Assembly: GCA_916610825.1 (NCBI GenBank)
Contig: OU744452.1
Coordinates: 6,253,021 to 6,317,020 of the forward strand
Source of the DNA: Haliclystus octoradiatus
Taxonomy: Eukaryota > Cnidaria > Staurozoa > Stauromedusae > Haliclystidae
DNA: 64,000 nt
Direction of reading: 5' to 3'
Shown: positions 25,229-38,600 of the stretch, piece after piece
Layout of the letters: every line of letters begins with the position of its first letter
Numbering within the stretch: the stretch's first letter is position 1
Translations under genes and position numbers: made by a program
Notes under the pieces: model-generated
Seen by the model: the letters and a program-made list of their open reading frames with translations, nothing else
What the model was told of the DNA's origin: nothing
Database searches by the model: none

Positions 25229-27330
25229 TTAGGATTTCAGGATTTCTCCAAAAACAACGTTCCTGGTTTTACAATTATCCTTTATTCCAATTACAGGCTC
25301 TTCCAACCACACACCAACTGCTTGCAGAGTTTGTCCTTGACTTTTGATTATGGTGACGGCAAAAGCTGGGCGAACAGGAAATTGTCGACGTTTCCATTGT
25401 ATTGGAAACTGCACTGTCTGGTCTGCTTTTTTCGTCATATCAATACGTGGGAGGCAAAATTTCTATTCCAATGTGGTCGCCTGAAAATGATAAATATAGT
25501 GCAAATTTATTGGCTGTAAATCGCGAAGAGATGCTCTGATGCAAGATTTATTGGCTCTGTCCGCAACCAAAGATACCCAGTCAGTGAATGGTTTGTTGAA
25601 CATGTTGGTAATATTACTTTGAGACATGTTGATAATCAGGGAATATAACTTCAACGAAAGATAGCATTGAGCTTTTAATAGTAGATCGATTCTGATCATT
25701 CATTTCAAATAAATACTCTTCTGGGATTTGTATCCAATCTGGTGATTTGACAATTGGAACATCTCCATTCCCAATGTCCAGAAGCCATTTGTCAAACTGC
25801 GATAAATTAGGGTCAAGTCCATGCGCATATTCTCTCATGGCTGGGTGAGTTGGAAATGTCGTCAAAGGAAACTCTTTTTGATGGAGGCATTGTTATTTGT
25901 GATCTAGTGCCTCTAGGCACAACAGGAAGACAATGTGAAAATCTCCGGCTAAAATTAGCAACTTTCCTCCAAACAATTCCTGGGATAACATTATGTCTTC
26001 CAACGTGCGGTCCAGGGCTTCAAGCTGAAAGCGATGAATTATTGGAGCCTCATCCCATACTATTAGCGCCGCTTCTCTTATCAGTGCAGCGAGTGGGTCA
26101 TTCGGGCTGATTTTCATAGTAGAGTTTTGTTTAGTGAAAGAGATGCCTTGAATATTGAATGAAATGTTCGACCGATCGTTAATAACGTTAATATCGATCG
26201 TTATCAGCAATTCCACTGGAGGCAACAGCAATTGCAGGTTGTTTGTTATTATTCAATGTGTGGACAGTGACTAGTATCGTGTCAAGGGTGAATGTTTTTC
26301 CTGCGGCTCCTCTGGCATCTATGAACATAGCTGACTTTGAATCTGCTCGAAGAGTACTCATTGCTTTCTCAAAGAGTGCTATTTGAGAAGGAGAAAGATG
26401 GGAAATCATTGTTGTAGCATGTTGTATTGTCTGATCGTCATTGAAATTTAGTTCTTCCTGGAGTACCACATGTACGTCTACAGTGTCCTGATAGTGAATA
26501 ATTTGTCTGATATCGTTGCGATCTGTATCTGATACAGCAGGTATGTCAAAGTCTGTCAGGCACTTTCCTTTTACTTGTAGCATATTTCCAAGTCCATAAG
26601 AACAAATACTCTCAAGTTAATGTCTGTTGCATCAGGGTATTTATTCTTGAAGTCATCCCACCATTGTCAGCATACATGTTTATCGTATAATTTCATTTGA
26701 TCATTTGCTTCACAAAATAGGAGAATAGCAGCAAATAGATGCCTGATTTGTCTACATAGTTGAGAAATGGCAGCTTCTGACAAAACCATTCCCCTTTCAC
26801 CATCATCTCGAAGAAGTCCAAGCTCTCGGCACACGCTCTTGTAGTTTTGGTGTGAAACGTCATTTAACTTCAGCATGGATGAAAATATTATTTTACCTTT
26901 ACAATGGTCATGATGCCGCAGTATTCTTAGATAAAATTAATCACCACTCATTGGATAGATTGTGTGCAGGCAATCAATTATTGCTCCAAACCCTCTTTTT
27001 CTATCATACCACTTTCCCTGCCTCTGCAAAGTTTTAAATTTCGGGAAATCTACATATTTGATCGTGGTTTGGGGATTATTCTCATTAAAAGAAAAAAATG
27101 TAGTTAACTCAGTAGACTTGGCAGGTTCCATGACTATATTGTGGGCCTCATCTTCCTCAAATATAAAATACTTTTCATTTTATAGGTGTACTCAGAGGGC
27201 TTTTACTGCTGGCAACTGTTGTGTTAGGTGGAATCGTAGTAATCTCAAGCAGGCTTCACTGGCTCCTAATCATCAAAGGTTCTGAAACTCTGACACCTCG
27301 TCATACACCTGGACTGCTTCCATTTCCCTA
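25229..27330 (-). pseudogene. Helitron RepHel remnant: PIF1-type helicase region
   Basis: Minus-strand order: near 27290 E-V-S-E-F then A-S-E-A-C-L-R-L-L, then F-E-E-D-E-A-H, then T-T-F-F-S-F-N-E-N-N at 27110, all typical of the region before the helicase in Helitron proteins. The helicase follows: Walker A D-A-R-G-A-A-G-K-T-F (about 26310), Walker B I-V-W-D-E-A (about 26060), G-G-K-L-L-I-L-A-G-D-F, and the C-terminal F-A-V-T-I-I-K-S-Q-G-Q-T-L with G-V-W-L-E-E-P (25360-25290). At least six frame changes and stops break it. The Rep (HUH) nuclease part is not present. Confidence 0.85.
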
Positions 27331-27339
27331 TTGGATCCT

Positions 27340-27906
27340 GTGTGAAAATTGAAATTTGATCGCATGACCAAAATGCTTTGATCATTGAAGCTGCAAAAGT
27401 CTTACATCAATCATCTTGTATTTACATTGACTTGCGAATTTAATTTTATGTTTTATATTTTCTTGCATTTGATCAAGCTTTTCACTTGCAACTCAATTTG
27501 TATTTGGCCAGATACATTTTAATTCGTAGACATGATAATCTACATAATTATTTGATGTTCTATTACGAACGGATTAAAGACGTCACAATGGATACATCAA
27601 TAGAACAATGACTTGAAGATTTTTTTAATTTGTAACCCCCGGTTTATTGCCATGTAAAGGCAATTACGGAGACATTCACGACCCTGTGATAAAGCTGCAT
27701 TTGATTCGGTTCGCTTTTAGCTCGCTCGTATAACGCAAAAGTGCGCTTAATGCATTAGATTCGCTGTTAGCGCGCTTGGACTATGCGAACTTAATACATT
27801 GGCGAGCTCAACTGCGTTATACGGAGCGCGCTCACAGCGAACTTAATTCGAATGAATAAAATAATTGAAATGTATTAGGTTTGGTTCGGTCGTATAATCC
27901 ATGCCT
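27340..27906 (-). mobile_element. TIR element family A, partial copy
   Basis: This is a direct duplicate of 28130-28707: shared are 'gaccaaaatgctttgat', 'gtatttggcca', 'ttctattacgaacgga', 'cccggtttattgc' and 'gcgcgcttggactatgcg'. Only one end (cgtataatccatgcctt) is present. It abuts the Helitron remnant on the left. Confidence 0.7.
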
Positions 27907-27948
27907 TAAGAGTTCGTTGGAAGTAGAATTTTATAAGTAAAAATAAGA

Positions 27949-28707
27949 TGTGAAAATGAGGCATGGGTTATACGAGCGAACCGAACCTAATAGCAATTGA
28001 GCTCGCTCCTAATCGAATTAGGTTTGCCCGCCGCGTTATACATGCGAACTTAACTATTAATTTAGCTAATGTGATGTAATGTAATGTAATGTGATGTAAC
28101 ATGTCTCTTTTGTCATGGAAAATTTTGTTGTGTGAAAATTGAAACTTGATCGCATGACCAAAATGCTTTTATACTGTTTTGTTCGGTTGAAGCGGGAAAA
28201 GTCTTGCATCTTGTATTTACGTTTACTTGGAAGTTGTATATATATATATAAATATAATACTAAAATATATAAATCTTCCTCATGATAATTTTGATTTCTT
28301 GCAAATTAAATTTTATGTTTTATATTTATTTGCATTTAATCAAGCTTTTTCTTTGTAAATTAATTTGTATTTGGCCAAATACATTTTTATTCGTAGATAT
28401 GACAATCTACATAATTATTTGTTGTTCTATTACGAACGGATCAAAGACGTCACCATGGAAACATCAATAGAACAATGACTTGAATTTTTTTTAATTTGTA
28501 ACCCCGGTTTATTGCAATATAAAGGCAATTACGGAAACAGTCACGGCTCTGTGATAAAGGTGTATTTGATTCGGTTCGCTCGTATAACGCGAAGGAGCGC
28601 TTAATGCATTAGGTTCGCTGTTAGCGCGCTTGGACTATGCGAACTTAATTCGAATGAATGAAAATATCGAAATGTATTAGGTTCGGTTCGCTCGTATAGT
28701 CCATGCC
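27949..28707. mobile_element. TIR element family A, full-length copy
   Basis: Left end AGGCATGGGTTATACGAGCG and right end CGCTCGTATAGTCCATGCCT are inverted repeats that extend over at least 33 bp with few mismatches. There is no long reading frame, so this is a non-autonomous DNA transposon. It sits inside the left arm of the large inverted repeat. The right arm (around 33080) lacks it and reads straight across the insertion point, which fixes the element borders. Confidence 0.8.
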
Positions 28708-29616
28708 TAGAATCATAGTGCTTCATTTATAATTTTCAAGAATTTTCAAGAATGGGAGCATTGACATTCTTTTACAATGAAATAAAATTCTATAATAAAT
28801 CGCGATAATAATTCGATATTGATGTTGAGCTACATCTTGTTGTCAATATTTCTAGGCGCTATTTATAAAACCTTACAGATGTCGAATAAAAGAAAAGACG
28901 ATTATGAATGAATTAGTTGTTTTGATAGAAAACCTGAAACAATTAATTTTGCCAGATTCGTGATATGTATATATATTCAGAATTTCTTGAAAGGGACGCC
29001 TGATTTATAGATTGGAAATGTTCAGTGAAGCTTTAAAGATATATAAATGCTATAGCCGATGGTTATATTGTATTGCTCATGTCATGATGTCTGACGAAAA
29101 GGATAATTTACTATGTAGAAAATGAATCTACTTTACTATGCATTTGATCGCGATATGAAACGATCTTTCTTTGTCAGATTTATTTCGAATAAAAGACAAA
29201 TTATGCTTTATTCTTATCGGGTTTACATTCTCCTTCGATAAAATATGATTGTTAACTTATTATTGATTGGTGTATTAACTCAGAGAACCTGCAATTATGT
29301 TTATAAATGCTGTTCGGAGATTATGCCGCTCGTATAGTTTTTATTTGGATCTCATTTGGAAAATGGTAATTTGTATTTTAATAAATAATGTTTGCGATGA
29401 ACGATAATTATATGCAACCTTTTTCGCTTTTATTTTTGTAACACAAGGTTTTTTACACTCATATAAACTTTATTAACTATTGAAAAAATGTTCTTGAATT
29501 ATGTTTTTCTGTTTTTAAAGTTGAAAGCTATTTTTGAACGCTGAAAATAATATAATTATTATTTATCACAAATCATACGCTCAATTCAATTTTATTTTGT
29601 TGAATTAGATATACCT
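28708..29616 (+). repeat. large inverted repeat, left arm
   Basis: Reverse complement of 32169-33080 with moderate divergence; the match continues beyond the TIR insertion to 27908-27948. Shared landmarks are 'tataaaaccttacag', 'gccagattcgtgatatg', 'ctatagccgatggtta', 'gatcgcgatatgaaa', 'gttgcatataatt' and 'ttgttgaatta'. No protein is readable. Confidence 0.8.
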
Positions 29617-30674
29617 GAATTTAGCTTTATTAAATGTTGATAAACGATAAGAACAAGACACCGCTATTTTTATTCTCGAAACTGTAGTAACATACTGTGT
29701 CTTAATCTATAGCAAATCAACAGAATGAAATTTTATTTTAATCGATGTTTACTATTTCTTTGTTAATTATGGAAGCAAAATCGGAAAACAATAGTCTGCC
29801 CGCTTATAATCAAATGATTCATATTTTTATATCAAATAATTAATTTTAAAATGATTTTGTGCAATGCCTTGATTAATTCTGAACTCTGTAGTTTTAGACT
29901 GTATACAGATAATATCTTCAATTTTTAAATATTTTTTCGAATTAGTCGAACGCCAACGTCATTTTGAAAATTTTTGCAATTTCATTTGTTTTTATGCCCC
30001 ACGATAGATTGTTGATTTCAAAACAGATTGTTTTATCAGTGTTCTCACAAATTATATAAATTAAAATAGCCTTTTCAAAAGTGAAATGTTTATATTTTGA
30101 ATTTAAGAAAACGTAGAAAGTAATAAATGAAAAACTGAATCAGTTTTTAGTTTCACTTGTTAAAACCATTTACACGAAGCTTTTAAATTCGAAGCGAAAT
30201 ATTTTTGATCGGAAAATTTCAATTTGATTTCGATTTGGCTGCCCGCTAGATTATTAACCAATGAAATTTTTCAAATCTCTAAATCTGTTAATACCATGAT
30301 ATCAAATAAAGTATCAAGAGAAGTTAATTATTTCAAAACAACGCCAGAATATCATAATATTCAGCAGCACAGGCCACAATTTATTCAAAGGAGATTATTT
30401 GTGAATGCAAACGGTCTGTGATGCATGCACACTAGTATTTAAGGTCGCATAAATATCACACAAATCATGCAAGAATATGAAAATGGTGAAGCAAAATATA
30501 ATATTTCTAATTACCAAACATTATTAATCATGACACGCTATCCAATTATGTTATTTTTACACGAATAGAAACAGCGAAATGTTGTTAGATTTTGATTACT
30601 TTCCACAAAGTAATTCTTCTTAAGAAAGATGTAAAACTTTTCTTCCCCTCCAAGCTTTTCAAACATCGTCAAGT
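29617..30674. other. spacer of the large inverted repeat, no gene seen
   Basis: AT-rich. The only frame (30224-30421 +) has no domain or splice signals. Confidence 0.4.
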
Positions 30675-31225
30675 TGTATACGTATACTCATCAACAACTG
30701 TTCTCACGCCCAAGTAAATTTCGCGCTTTAGAACGCAAGCAAACAGTCAAGACGACGATGATATAGTGAAAGGAAATCACCAACCCAGTTATTTTCGTGT
30801 AGGGAATCCTATGATTGGTTGGATTCTATTACTTTTCAGATCTAAACGGGAGTAAACATTTCCCCTCCAAGGCGCTTTCTTGCGGTAAACTGACATTGTC
30901 CTTCGTGTTCTTCATTGTCTTGGCAATGCGGAATAATACATCACACGTTTCTGTGAAGTAGCGGGCGTTGCAAGAAATTATATCACTCTTGATGTTCATT
31001 TTTTGCTGTTTTCTTTCTTAATAACCTTACTTTAAAAACTGTACAGCATGCTATGGACTATGTTTACGTTGAATAACAATCATCTGAATTTTTTTAAGAC
31101 TGTGTATCAAGGTTGTCACTTGGAAAGGAGACTAAGCTGATTGAATTCAATTCAAAATCAATTAAAGTTAATTCAATTGAATTCAAAGTCAATTTTTTGA
31201 TGATTGACAGACTGCACTGACTTAC
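30675..31225 (+). repeat. dispersed segment, copy 2 (first copy at 285-945)
   Basis: Direct, diverged duplicate of 285-945, as described there. It lies inside the spacer of the large inverted repeat. Confidence 0.6.
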
Positions 31226-31715
31226 TTTTTCAAAGTGTGTCAAACTTTCCCATTATTTTGTAATACATCATTATCATTAGTATATAGTATCATCGGCTAC
31301 TTCTATTTCGGGAGTCACAATTATTCTTGTGGCATTCTTTTTGTTTCACCTTTTCGTTTTCTTTCTTTTTTTCAATTTTTCAATTCCACTTTCGTGTCTA
31401 GCAATACTTCTATCTTGAATAGTGCATTTAATCGGTCACGATGTGGTCTGACTCTATCACAGCTGATAGTATGGCCAAAACATTTCAACTTTTGGCGATT
31501 TATCTAGCATTTTTCATTATTCAATAATCCCTAGGCAATAACATTTGCGGTGGCGAACAATAGCTTTCCTAACCAGTCTAATCAATAAACTATGGTGCGA
31601 TCAAGGTAAAGGTATGCCAATCTTTCTCCCGTCTTCCAGGTCAAAGATCTGATCACATGAAAAGGTCATTATCATGCTAGTTTGAAATACTTTGCAACAA
31701 ATTTGTAGACTTGGA

Positions 31716-32132
31716 TAAACAAAAATGGTCGCAATAGCCACGCTAAAGCCCCTAAAGAGCCCACCTGCAAGCTAGAAAAAAGAAACACAGCCTTCGTGCT
31801 CGTAAGTGCTGAAGTGTTTGCCAGAGGTAAGACTGCAAGCAGAAATTTTATATAATATTATTTTTGTTAAACCAATCGCTAATTCAAAATGCTGTTTTCC
31901 AGATTCGTTGAAAGTAGCAACAGTTGGTGAAAAGGTGGCAGAGGCTTAAGCGGTAGATGATTCTTTGCCAGAAGAAAAATTGCGTGGCCTCAAAGAGTGG
32001 GCAAAGAAACTGTCAAATCTTTGTTGGGAAGATTTGATTGCCTTAACAGATCAAGAAAAAGATGTTGTTGTCACTAAGAAAAGACACAGTATTATTCTAC
32101 AGTTTAGAAATATACAAGAGTGTGTCTTGTTC
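31716..32132 (+). pseudogene. possible two-exon gene remnant, unrecognised
   Basis: A frame from 31716 (S-H-A-K-A-P-K-E-P-T-C-K then T-A-F-V-L-V-S-A-E-V-F-A-R) ends at a donor-like CCAGAG|gtaaga near 31826. An acceptor ttttccag at about 31902 opens a second frame in matching phase: D-S-L-K-V-A-T-V-G-E-K-V-A-E-A, an in-frame TAA, then D-D-S-L-P-E-E-K-L-R-G-L-K-E-W-A-K-K-L-S to the stop at 32132. The charged, codon-like composition is unlike the AT-rich surroundings. I do not recognise the family. The internal stop and the missing start suggest a decayed copy. Confidence 0.4.
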
Positions 32133-32168
32133 TAATTATTTCTCATCAACTTTTAAAGAAGTCTAATT

Positions 32169-33128
32169 GTAGGATATATAATTCAACAAATATTAAATTG
32201 AATTGAAGATAAAGCGTATTATTTGTCATCAATAATAATTACAATATTTCTAGTTTTCAAAAATAGCTTTCAACTTGAAAAAATCACTAAAACATAACTA
32301 AAAAACATTTCAATAGTTAATACGGTATGATATGAGTGTTACCTAGCTTGTGTTACAAAAATGTAAAAGTGAAAAAGGTTGCATATAATAATCGATCATA
32401 GTAAAAATAATTTTTAAGTAAATGTAGATTACCATTTTCCAAGTAAGTGCGAGTTACGAGCGGCATAATCTCCAACAACATTTATCTAAATACAATTATA
32501 TTGCAACCATACTTCATCGAAGGGAAAAGTAAACCCGATAAAAATAAAATATAAATTTTCTTTTACTCAAATTAATTCAGACTAGGATAGATTTCATGTC
32601 GCGATATAATTCTGACGAAGATAGATTTCATGTCGCGATCAAATGCCTGGTAAAGTAGATTCCTTTTCTCTATAATAAAATCCTTAAGTAATCCTAAGTA
32701 AATCATACATCATAACATGAGCATTTAAATATAACAATCGGCTATGGTATTTCTATATCTTTGAAGGGGCACTAAACATTTTAACTCTATAAATCATCGC
32801 GTCCGATTCAAAAATTCTGAATAAATATGCATATCACGAATCTGGCAAAATGAGTTGTTTTCGTTTTTCTATCAAAACAACTAATTTATTCATAATCGTC
32901 TTTCTTTCATTCTCTATCTGTAAGGTTTTATAAATAGTGCGTAGACATATTGACAACAAGATTTAAAATAATATCAATATCGAATTATTATAGCAATTTA
33001 TTATTGAATTTTATTTCATTGTTAAAGAATGTTGATGCTCCCTTTCTTGAAACTTTGATAACAAGAAGCACTATTGAGGCTCATTTTTCACATCTTTTTT
33101 TACTTATATAATTCTATTTTCAACGAAC
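32169..33128 (-). repeat. large inverted repeat, right arm (empty site for TIR element)
   Basis: Partner of 27908-27948 plus 28708-29616. It reads without interruption from the 'aagcactattgaggc' block to the 'cacatcttttttt...cgaac' block, whereas the left arm has the 759-bp TIR element at that point. It also contains a local tandem duplication of 'gatagatttcatgtcgcgat' near 32586-32640. Confidence 0.8.
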
Positions 33129-34978
33129 ACTTACTTTTTTATGGATAATTTCAGATTTCGAAATTTGACTGAGTCGTAATTTTTAATAATTGATGTGTTT
33201 TAGCTTCCTTTTAGCACATAAAATATAGCTTTTGTAGTATTTCTACGTTAAATGCATATATTGGACGGCTGCCTCAGCGCTTGGTATTCAGGTATGCACT
33301 GATTCACAACACTATCCATATAGCTTGAAAAATTGCATTCACGTTTAACGCTTTGGTCTATTTTATGCCAATAATATGCCGTTATCTAAACAGTTCAATC
33401 GACACAATTGATGTGAAATGAATAATATCTTTATGGAGGAAATGGTTAAGATGTTTTGATTATTTGTACATCGATTCAATGCGTACTGTGTCTCATGTTC
33501 TCCAAAGTTCATTCTCGTTATTATACAGTGATAGTCAGCTTAGTCAATAGTTTAATTACTAGTGATCTGAAAGTTTTATCACTAAATATTCAGTACTCGA
33601 CCTACACTAATTGCTAGTTATTTGAATAATGATCTCAACAAACTCGGCCCAAATTAAACCCAGCAACGCAGGTAGCTCATTGCTAATAATAAATAAAAGA
33701 AGATATCAACTTTAGCCAGAATCACAAGTGAAAAAAATGTGAATTCATATTTTCGTATCAAGACATTCATTGTGGTTTCAATGGAATAATTAATTTGCAC
33801 CAGTTACTTTTTGTTTCTTGAAAAAGCCTCTATGATCGGAAGTACTTATTTTCAGTACAGTGTTTTCCAATTATTACTTTGTTGTGATTATGAATTCCAA
33901 CTTTTCGTAATAATTGGAATTCAAAAATGGGATTATATATGTTATATTCATAGAAAGTCTGTGTGCTTCACTTTTAATTTGCTAAATGTCTTGTAAAATC
34001 AGGTGATATGTAGGCTGAGCTGGATAAACTGTCTGTATTTATTATTTAAACAATTTCTAAAATAAAATGGATTCAAATACGAGTCTCATTGTATAGCAGC
34101 TCAAACTCTTGAAAGAGAAAAACATGCTCCATTTTTGTTTTGCCTATTATAAATTCAAATTCCTTGTCGCAGAATGCTGTTCTTTGAATTAGCGATATAT
34201 TAGAAAGTCTACTTACTTTTTGTGTAGTTATTTTAATATTATTTCTTCCTTAACGACAGTGTTTTTCCTTGCCATTGTTCTTTATCATTCAAAAATGAAA
34301 GTTTATCTTAGTATTCATCTGTAATTACTTATTGTATTAATCTCACTGAAGCAATCATATCTACATTAATAATATCTAACAAACTCAATATATAGTAGTG
34401 GAAAAAGTTAAATATTTTAGCTTTAAACTGTGATATCTTAGTATTTCTATGAGTAATTACGCACAATCTATAGTGTATAATCTAATAGTTAGTACTGCAA
34501 AATATATAGGCAATAGGCATCAACACAGGTTGAGCTAACGTGTGATGTTTTCACTACTGAGCATTCGGAATCAATTACCATCTCATAGATATGCCTCTAT
34601 TATCAGTAAAGAAACGGTCAAGGAACAAATCTGTCGCACAAAGACCAAATAGATTTGCCATTCGCATAGATGATAGATAATAAAATCACAAGTAAACTTC
34701 CTATTCTTCATTATGACATACAAAATAATGTTGAAAAAGTTGGATTTACCTAGTTGTAGAATATAATTATTAGTAATTCTGTGAATTTACAATTATTTCA
34801 AAACACTACATGCTGAATTTTTTTTCCTCTTTTTCAGCATCAAGTACACTTTCAATATATTTCATTACAGACCATTAAGGAACAAATGTGTCTCAGGCAG
34901 GACACCCGTAATTGTAGATTAATCAGATAATGGAATGTATCAACAGAACTCTACTTCCTATTTTTTCTGTGTCCATAG
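33129..34978. other. no gene seen; upstream region of the cationic-peptide gene
   Basis: AT-rich. Frame 33811-33996 (+) is not supported. The last few hundred bases should hold upstream control elements of the gene starting near 35013. Confidence 0.4.
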
Positions 34979-34985
34979 TATAAAA
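34979..34985 (+). promoter_or_regulatory. TATA box of the cationic-peptide gene
   Basis: TATAAAA lies 34 bases before the A of TCATTCC (35011-35017), which matches the initiator consensus YYANWYY. A splice donor follows at 35072. Together these define a conventional promoter and first exon. Confidence 0.65.
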
Positions 34986-35012
34986 AGCTTAGTCAGGCCT
35001 TGTTTTATTATC

Positions 35013-35071
35013 ATTCCTCGGTGATATTGAGAGCATCAGAAATCAAAGAAAGAATTTACAGTGCATTGAAA
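35013..35071 (+). other. 5' non-coding exon of the cationic-peptide gene
   Basis: Inferred from the TATA box and initiator upstream and from the donor GAAA|gtaagt at 35072. The next acceptor, cattttgttag-like at 35656-35666, leads into the exon with the start codon (35667-35754). The 5' UTR would then be about 83 nt. No ATG precedes the coding start in this leader. Confidence 0.5.
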
Positions 35072-35690
35072 GTAAGTAATCACTATATGTTATATAGTGG
35101 AAGCAATAATGTCATAGTGGACTATAACATCATTTTACGTTTCATTTAACTGAGCTAATTAATCATTATTTGCAATTAGAGACAAGGAATTACAATATTG
35201 TATGTGAGAATGTATAATCAGTTCTAGATATAACAGTAGTGTTTGTGATTAATTACAGGCTAAGAACACTCCCAGACTCACTTATATTCAAAGAATATCG
35301 ATTATTTTCATGCTATAGTAATAGCTGTATGATGCCATTTATAGTATTTGCCTTCACTTCCAAATGTTGTTCTTTAAATTATAAAAGAAAGATTTTTAAT
35401 AATTTTCAAGACTAATTAATGAGCCTTTGCTTTCCAATGCTATTAACTAAACAAATCTGCATATATATATATATTAGCCTATAAAAGTTAAAATTTAGAA
35501 TGATAGATTTCTAGCTTGCTGTTATTCTATTAAGTAGATTATAATGATGTATTTGGACTCTAAGTATGCTAAACTACGAAATATGATGTCTTTAAAATTA
35601 CTAAAATATCGTGAATATTTCCTATTTTACATATTTTTAACCAAAGCATGATTGTTCATTTGTTAGAAATTCAATTGGGAATTATTCATA

Positions 35691-38600
35691 ATGACGAAAA
35701 CTCTGTTTTTGGTATGCCTTATTGGTCTTTGTATCGCAACTTATTTTGTTAGAGGTAAGTAAGAGATAAATTACACAAATGTTTATAGAGGTTATTTTGT
35801 TGGTAGTACTGGATTTATTCAAAAGTTGTGACGCCATTTTCTACTAACAAACAAACATTTACCAACAAGTAATGTCATGATACAAAACATCGAAATCAAA
35901 AATGATAAATTTAACATAAGGATGTGTAACACTTTACATCAGCGTTTTTAGAGGAAATGTATTGCAATTATCATGCTATCATACAGTATTGTATAATGCA
36001 ACCCAAAAAAAGGAATGTGGGGTAGGCTTTCAAACATAATTACCTTTACTGTCTAAAGTTTAAAACCATGAATATACTAGAGCACTTAATATATCTCTCT
36101 GTTCGGGCTAAGAGTGTGTTCCCCGGAGGACCTTTGAACCTCAAGGAAATAATACTCATTATTTGTCTAGGCTATTCTCTATGACAATATTCCTTGATTA
36201 ACTATCTTTGTAAAAATGTGTATTAGATTTTTCCATTAAACTGTTTTGAATCTATAATTCTCAGGAGAAAAAGAAGATGAAGAAATCGAAGACGAAGGTA
36301 TAACATAAATATTCAAAGTTTCTATTTATTTAACCTCTTACCTTCGGTTTTCATTTAATTCTGTTCGTTGTACGTACAGCAGATGTGCTTTTATGGATTA
36401 TTTGTCTACAAAAGAAAACATTTTATTCTGATAAATAGAATTAATTCAAAATTTACAAATATTTCCAAAGATTTTAGGAGAGAAATTTAAAACTTTTATG
36501 TAATCAATTCACCTTTATAATAAGGTATTTTTCCTTAAATATGTTTTTAAGCAATTTAATCAAGTTGACATTTACTGCATGAATTTTCCAAAAGGAAAAA
36601 AGAAGAATCTTATGTTGTGACTCTAATCTCCTTAAAAAGTTACAGATTTCACTACGAAAATTCAACGGAGACGCTATTATTACTGTGCATCACTATTGCA
36701 AATATTTGTAGGAGATATATTGTTATAATTTTGAATTATTAAATAGAGATTATCATGATTCGTCCGGAAGTGAAACCGAACATTTCTTTATTGAGTTGTT
36801 AGCAATATGTCTTAATAATCTTAATAAGTTACATATAATACCAAGTTATGGCAAGATAATAGACAAGATTATATTTTCGGGGATTCTGGCCGTTTGTAAA
36901 ATAAAGTTTTCTCGTTATTCATGCACCATTCCGTTTTTAAATCTGAAACATTTATTTACCATAAAACGATAATGCAACGATGTCAGAGCCTCAATAAGCT
37001 CACCGTCCTTGTTATGAAAATTAGAAATTCCATCATTCTTCGACTGGTCTGACGCTTATTTTCAACTTTCTTTAGAGACATTTGTTGCTATAGCTCGTTA
37101 GATGTTGTTACACCTGGCATTTTAATAAAGGTTGTTTATACTGTGCCAACTTATGTATATATGACAACTCAGCTGTCAAATTGCTTATGTCAACTTTTTT
37201 ACAAATTTTCAGAATAAGTTTCAGAACGTAATGTTTCCAGTGCCCACATTAATTTGGAAATTGTAAGGCTTAGAATTCAGCCCATTTTTTAATTGAATAA
37301 TTATTCATGCTATATAACAAACACAAATTCACAAAGTAACGACGCAAAAGCAAATTGATTGTCACATATTTCTAATGTGTAATTTCACATAGTTTTGAAA
37401 GAAATGAAAAATAAAAAAGTGCAAATTTGAAACTGCCCGTGATGGTTAACGATTTGTATGACAAGCATTTATTGTAATAACTTTTTGGTTTTTATTTTAT
37501 TTGAAATGCTCGCAGTAGATGTGAAGTAAATGTACCAAGGTACCAGATGGGCCAGATACAAAATTATTTTCGAAAATCGGTTTCCAAAGAATTCATACGT
37601 TTGTGTTTCTAGATGATCTATTAAATATTGACCTGGAACAAGTCCAGTGCGCATTTTTTCATTTTTTTTTTCTTGGGATTGACTCTAAGTTATTAACGGA
37701 TTGATGCAAGATCATTTCCATTCCAGTTTTATATCAGTTAAAAATGTCATTTTTGGGTAAAACAGTTGACGTCTATGCTCTGTATGTTGGCAATATTTCG
37801 TTTTATTTTTAATTATGTTTTTTAACTCATTAGTTTTCACAAACTTTATATAATATTTATTAACGAGTCCTCCAAATATTTCTTAATCTAAATAATCAGC
37901 TTATAATTATTATAATTAATTGATTTATTATTTCTGTCAATGAGACTGATATGCTTTGGTATTACGTCATTCGATACTCACTTCATATACTGTAATATGT
38001 AGCTTATGTAAATCTACATGTGATTTCATTATGGTTGAAACACATATTCATTCAAATATCTTCAATAGAATTTAATTACTTTCCCATCATACATTGACAA
38101 CCCAAGTACCCTAATAATATGGGCCTTTTATTTCTTTGAAATTATGTCTACTGTTCCAAGCTTCCTTAACGAAGTTACAATTTTGATTTTAATTTTTTAT
38201 AATTTGAGGTTTACAATCTGAAGAAAACGATGCTGCGAGAGGTATAGTACAAAAAAACTATCTATGTATAAAAAAAAACATTTAACTTGCCACCATGATA
38301 CGTAAAGCACAATGATTCTCATTTCAAAACTAGGTGTGTTGATTTTGTTTTCATTTACAAACAATAGGGTCGATTAAAAAAAATCAAAAATAATTTGTTG
38401 TACTAAGTGACTTGATTACCTTTCCAAGTTTCTTCGATAAACGGATAAACAGCTTTTGAGAGATAAGTATTTCAAAAGAGAGAATTTTCGAAAATGGGGA
38501 ATGAAGGTGAAGTGCCATAATACTGTAAAAAAAGTGTGATAAGATCACAACGACTATCGAGCATTCGTTCATACGAACAGAATATTCAAAATCGTGTTGT

